A DNA stretch of 64,000 bases from JALYOC01 sp036675345 (GTDB lineage Bacteria; Myxococcota; Myxococcia; Myxococcales; Myxococcaceae), in assembly GCA_036675345.1 (NCBI GenBank), contig JAKFFE010000017.1, forward strand, positions 186,001 to 250,000, in the 5' to 3' direction. This document shows, one piece after another, positions 63,786 to 64,000 of the stretch. The translations under genes were made by a program, and so were the position numbers. Position 1 is the stretch's first letter, and the number at the start of each line of letters is the position of its first letter. The notes under the pieces are model-generated. The model saw only the letters and a list, made by a program, of their open reading frames with translations, was not told where the DNA came from and searched no databases.

Positions 63786-63825
63786 GAAAGCCCGGCCCCC
63801 CCCTCCCAGGGGTCGCCGGGCTTTC
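63786..63825 (-). terminator. Intrinsic terminator after the DUF4870-like gene
   Basis: An 11-bp stem (GAAAGCCCGGC at 63786-63796 and its complement at 63815-63825), 22 bases past the stop of the gene on the right, followed on the minus strand by TTTCTCTT. Confidence 0.8.
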
Positions 63826-63847
63826 CTTTGGCCTCAAGGGATGAGGT

Positions 63848-64000
63848 CTAGAACTTCTCGGACAGATCCGACACCACCGGGATCCGCCACCGCTCGCCGT
63901 TGAGCGACTTGATCATCGCCATGATGTCCACCACCAGCAGCGCCGGTCCCAGCAGACAGGTGGCCAGCCCGACCACCGGGATCGCGCCCAGGATCGAGAT
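63848..64000 (-). CDS. DUF4870-like (Tic20-type) membrane protein, C-terminal part only
   Basis: Fifty residues are visible before the TAG stop at 63848; the start lies beyond the window. The sequence contains a hydrophobic helix (ISILGAIPVVGLATCLLGPA), then IMAMIKSLNGERWRIPVVSD and a final LSEKF. The NGExWRxP motif followed by a short polar end is the typical DUF4870 terminus. These are small membrane proteins of unknown function, often fused to a zinc ribbon. It may form an operon with the DUF4190 gene, although the terminator at 63786 lies between. Confidence 0.7.
   Translation of the reverse strand: MSILGAIPVVGLATCLLGPALLVVDIMAMIKSLNGERWRIPVVSDLSEKF

Overview
This window is GC-rich, densely coding DNA, most likely from a Myxococcota or related deltaproteobacterial-grade bacterium. 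The evidence is a Pkn-type Ser/Thr kinase with an extracytoplasmic TPR tail, an encapsulin whose cargo carries a Myxococcus-like targeting tail, an NtrC-type regulator, secreted Cys-repeat lipoproteins, a full menaquinone route without ubiquinone genes, and frequent GTG/TTG starts. No rRNA, tRNA, CRISPR array, insertion sequence or phage gene was seen. No gene-free stretch exceeds 300 bases.

Region by region: (1) 1-3445: the 5' part of murJ, divergent from a three-gene set of encapsulated ferritin, encapsulin shell and sigma-54 response regulator. (2) 3553-9272: an M23 peptidase and an outer-membrane-type protein converge, across a GGGGACAG palindromic element, on rsmI and yraN; a degenerate SMC/Rad50-like membrane protein follows. 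(3) 9519-13699: the trmD operon rpsP-khpA-rimM-trmD-rplS, then rlmN and ndk. (4) 13732-18414: a Ser/Thr kinase-TPR protein and a hybrid histidine kinase, divergent. (5) 18617-38551: central metabolism (sucCD, sdhAB, mdh, icd, serA, a D-2-hydroxyglutarate dehydrogenase candidate) mixed with envelope proteins, including a Cys-repeat lipoprotein coupled to a TolB/FlgO-like protein. (6) 38659-51145: menaquinone genes menE, menC and the operon menF-menD-menH-menA, with a LysR/NmrA/DUF1772 cluster between them. (7) 51231-57955: a tightly overlapping operon for DAHP synthase, menG, aroK, an aroD-aroE fusion, aroC, aroB and aroA. (8) 58016-64000: a DedA-family protein, gltA, an acyl-CoA ligase, an acidic zinc-ribbon protein, a membrane-anchored bifunctional-nuclease homologue and small membrane proteins.

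The clearest functional theme is aromatic precursor to quinone flow. The aro operon makes chorismate. The divergent men operon takes chorismate to isochorismate, SEPHCHC, SHCHC and, after the menC and menE steps, to prenylated demethylmenaquinone. menG, inside the aro operon, does the final methylation. Only menB is missing locally. The two operons share an 85-base divergent control region holding a 9-bp-arm palindrome. Citrate synthase, isocitrate dehydrogenase, succinyl-CoA synthetase, succinate dehydrogenase/fumarate reductase and malate dehydrogenase cover most of a TCA cycle feeding that quinone pool.

The best candidates for little-described biology are the encapsulin-ferritin-NtrC set, the Walker-A-less SMC-like protein, the Cys-repeat lipoprotein pair, a pair of intrinsic terminators sharing a conserved core, the palindromic GGGGACAG elements, a 36-base minisatellite that begins at a stop codon, and several promoters placed so close to the start codon that transcripts should be leaderless.
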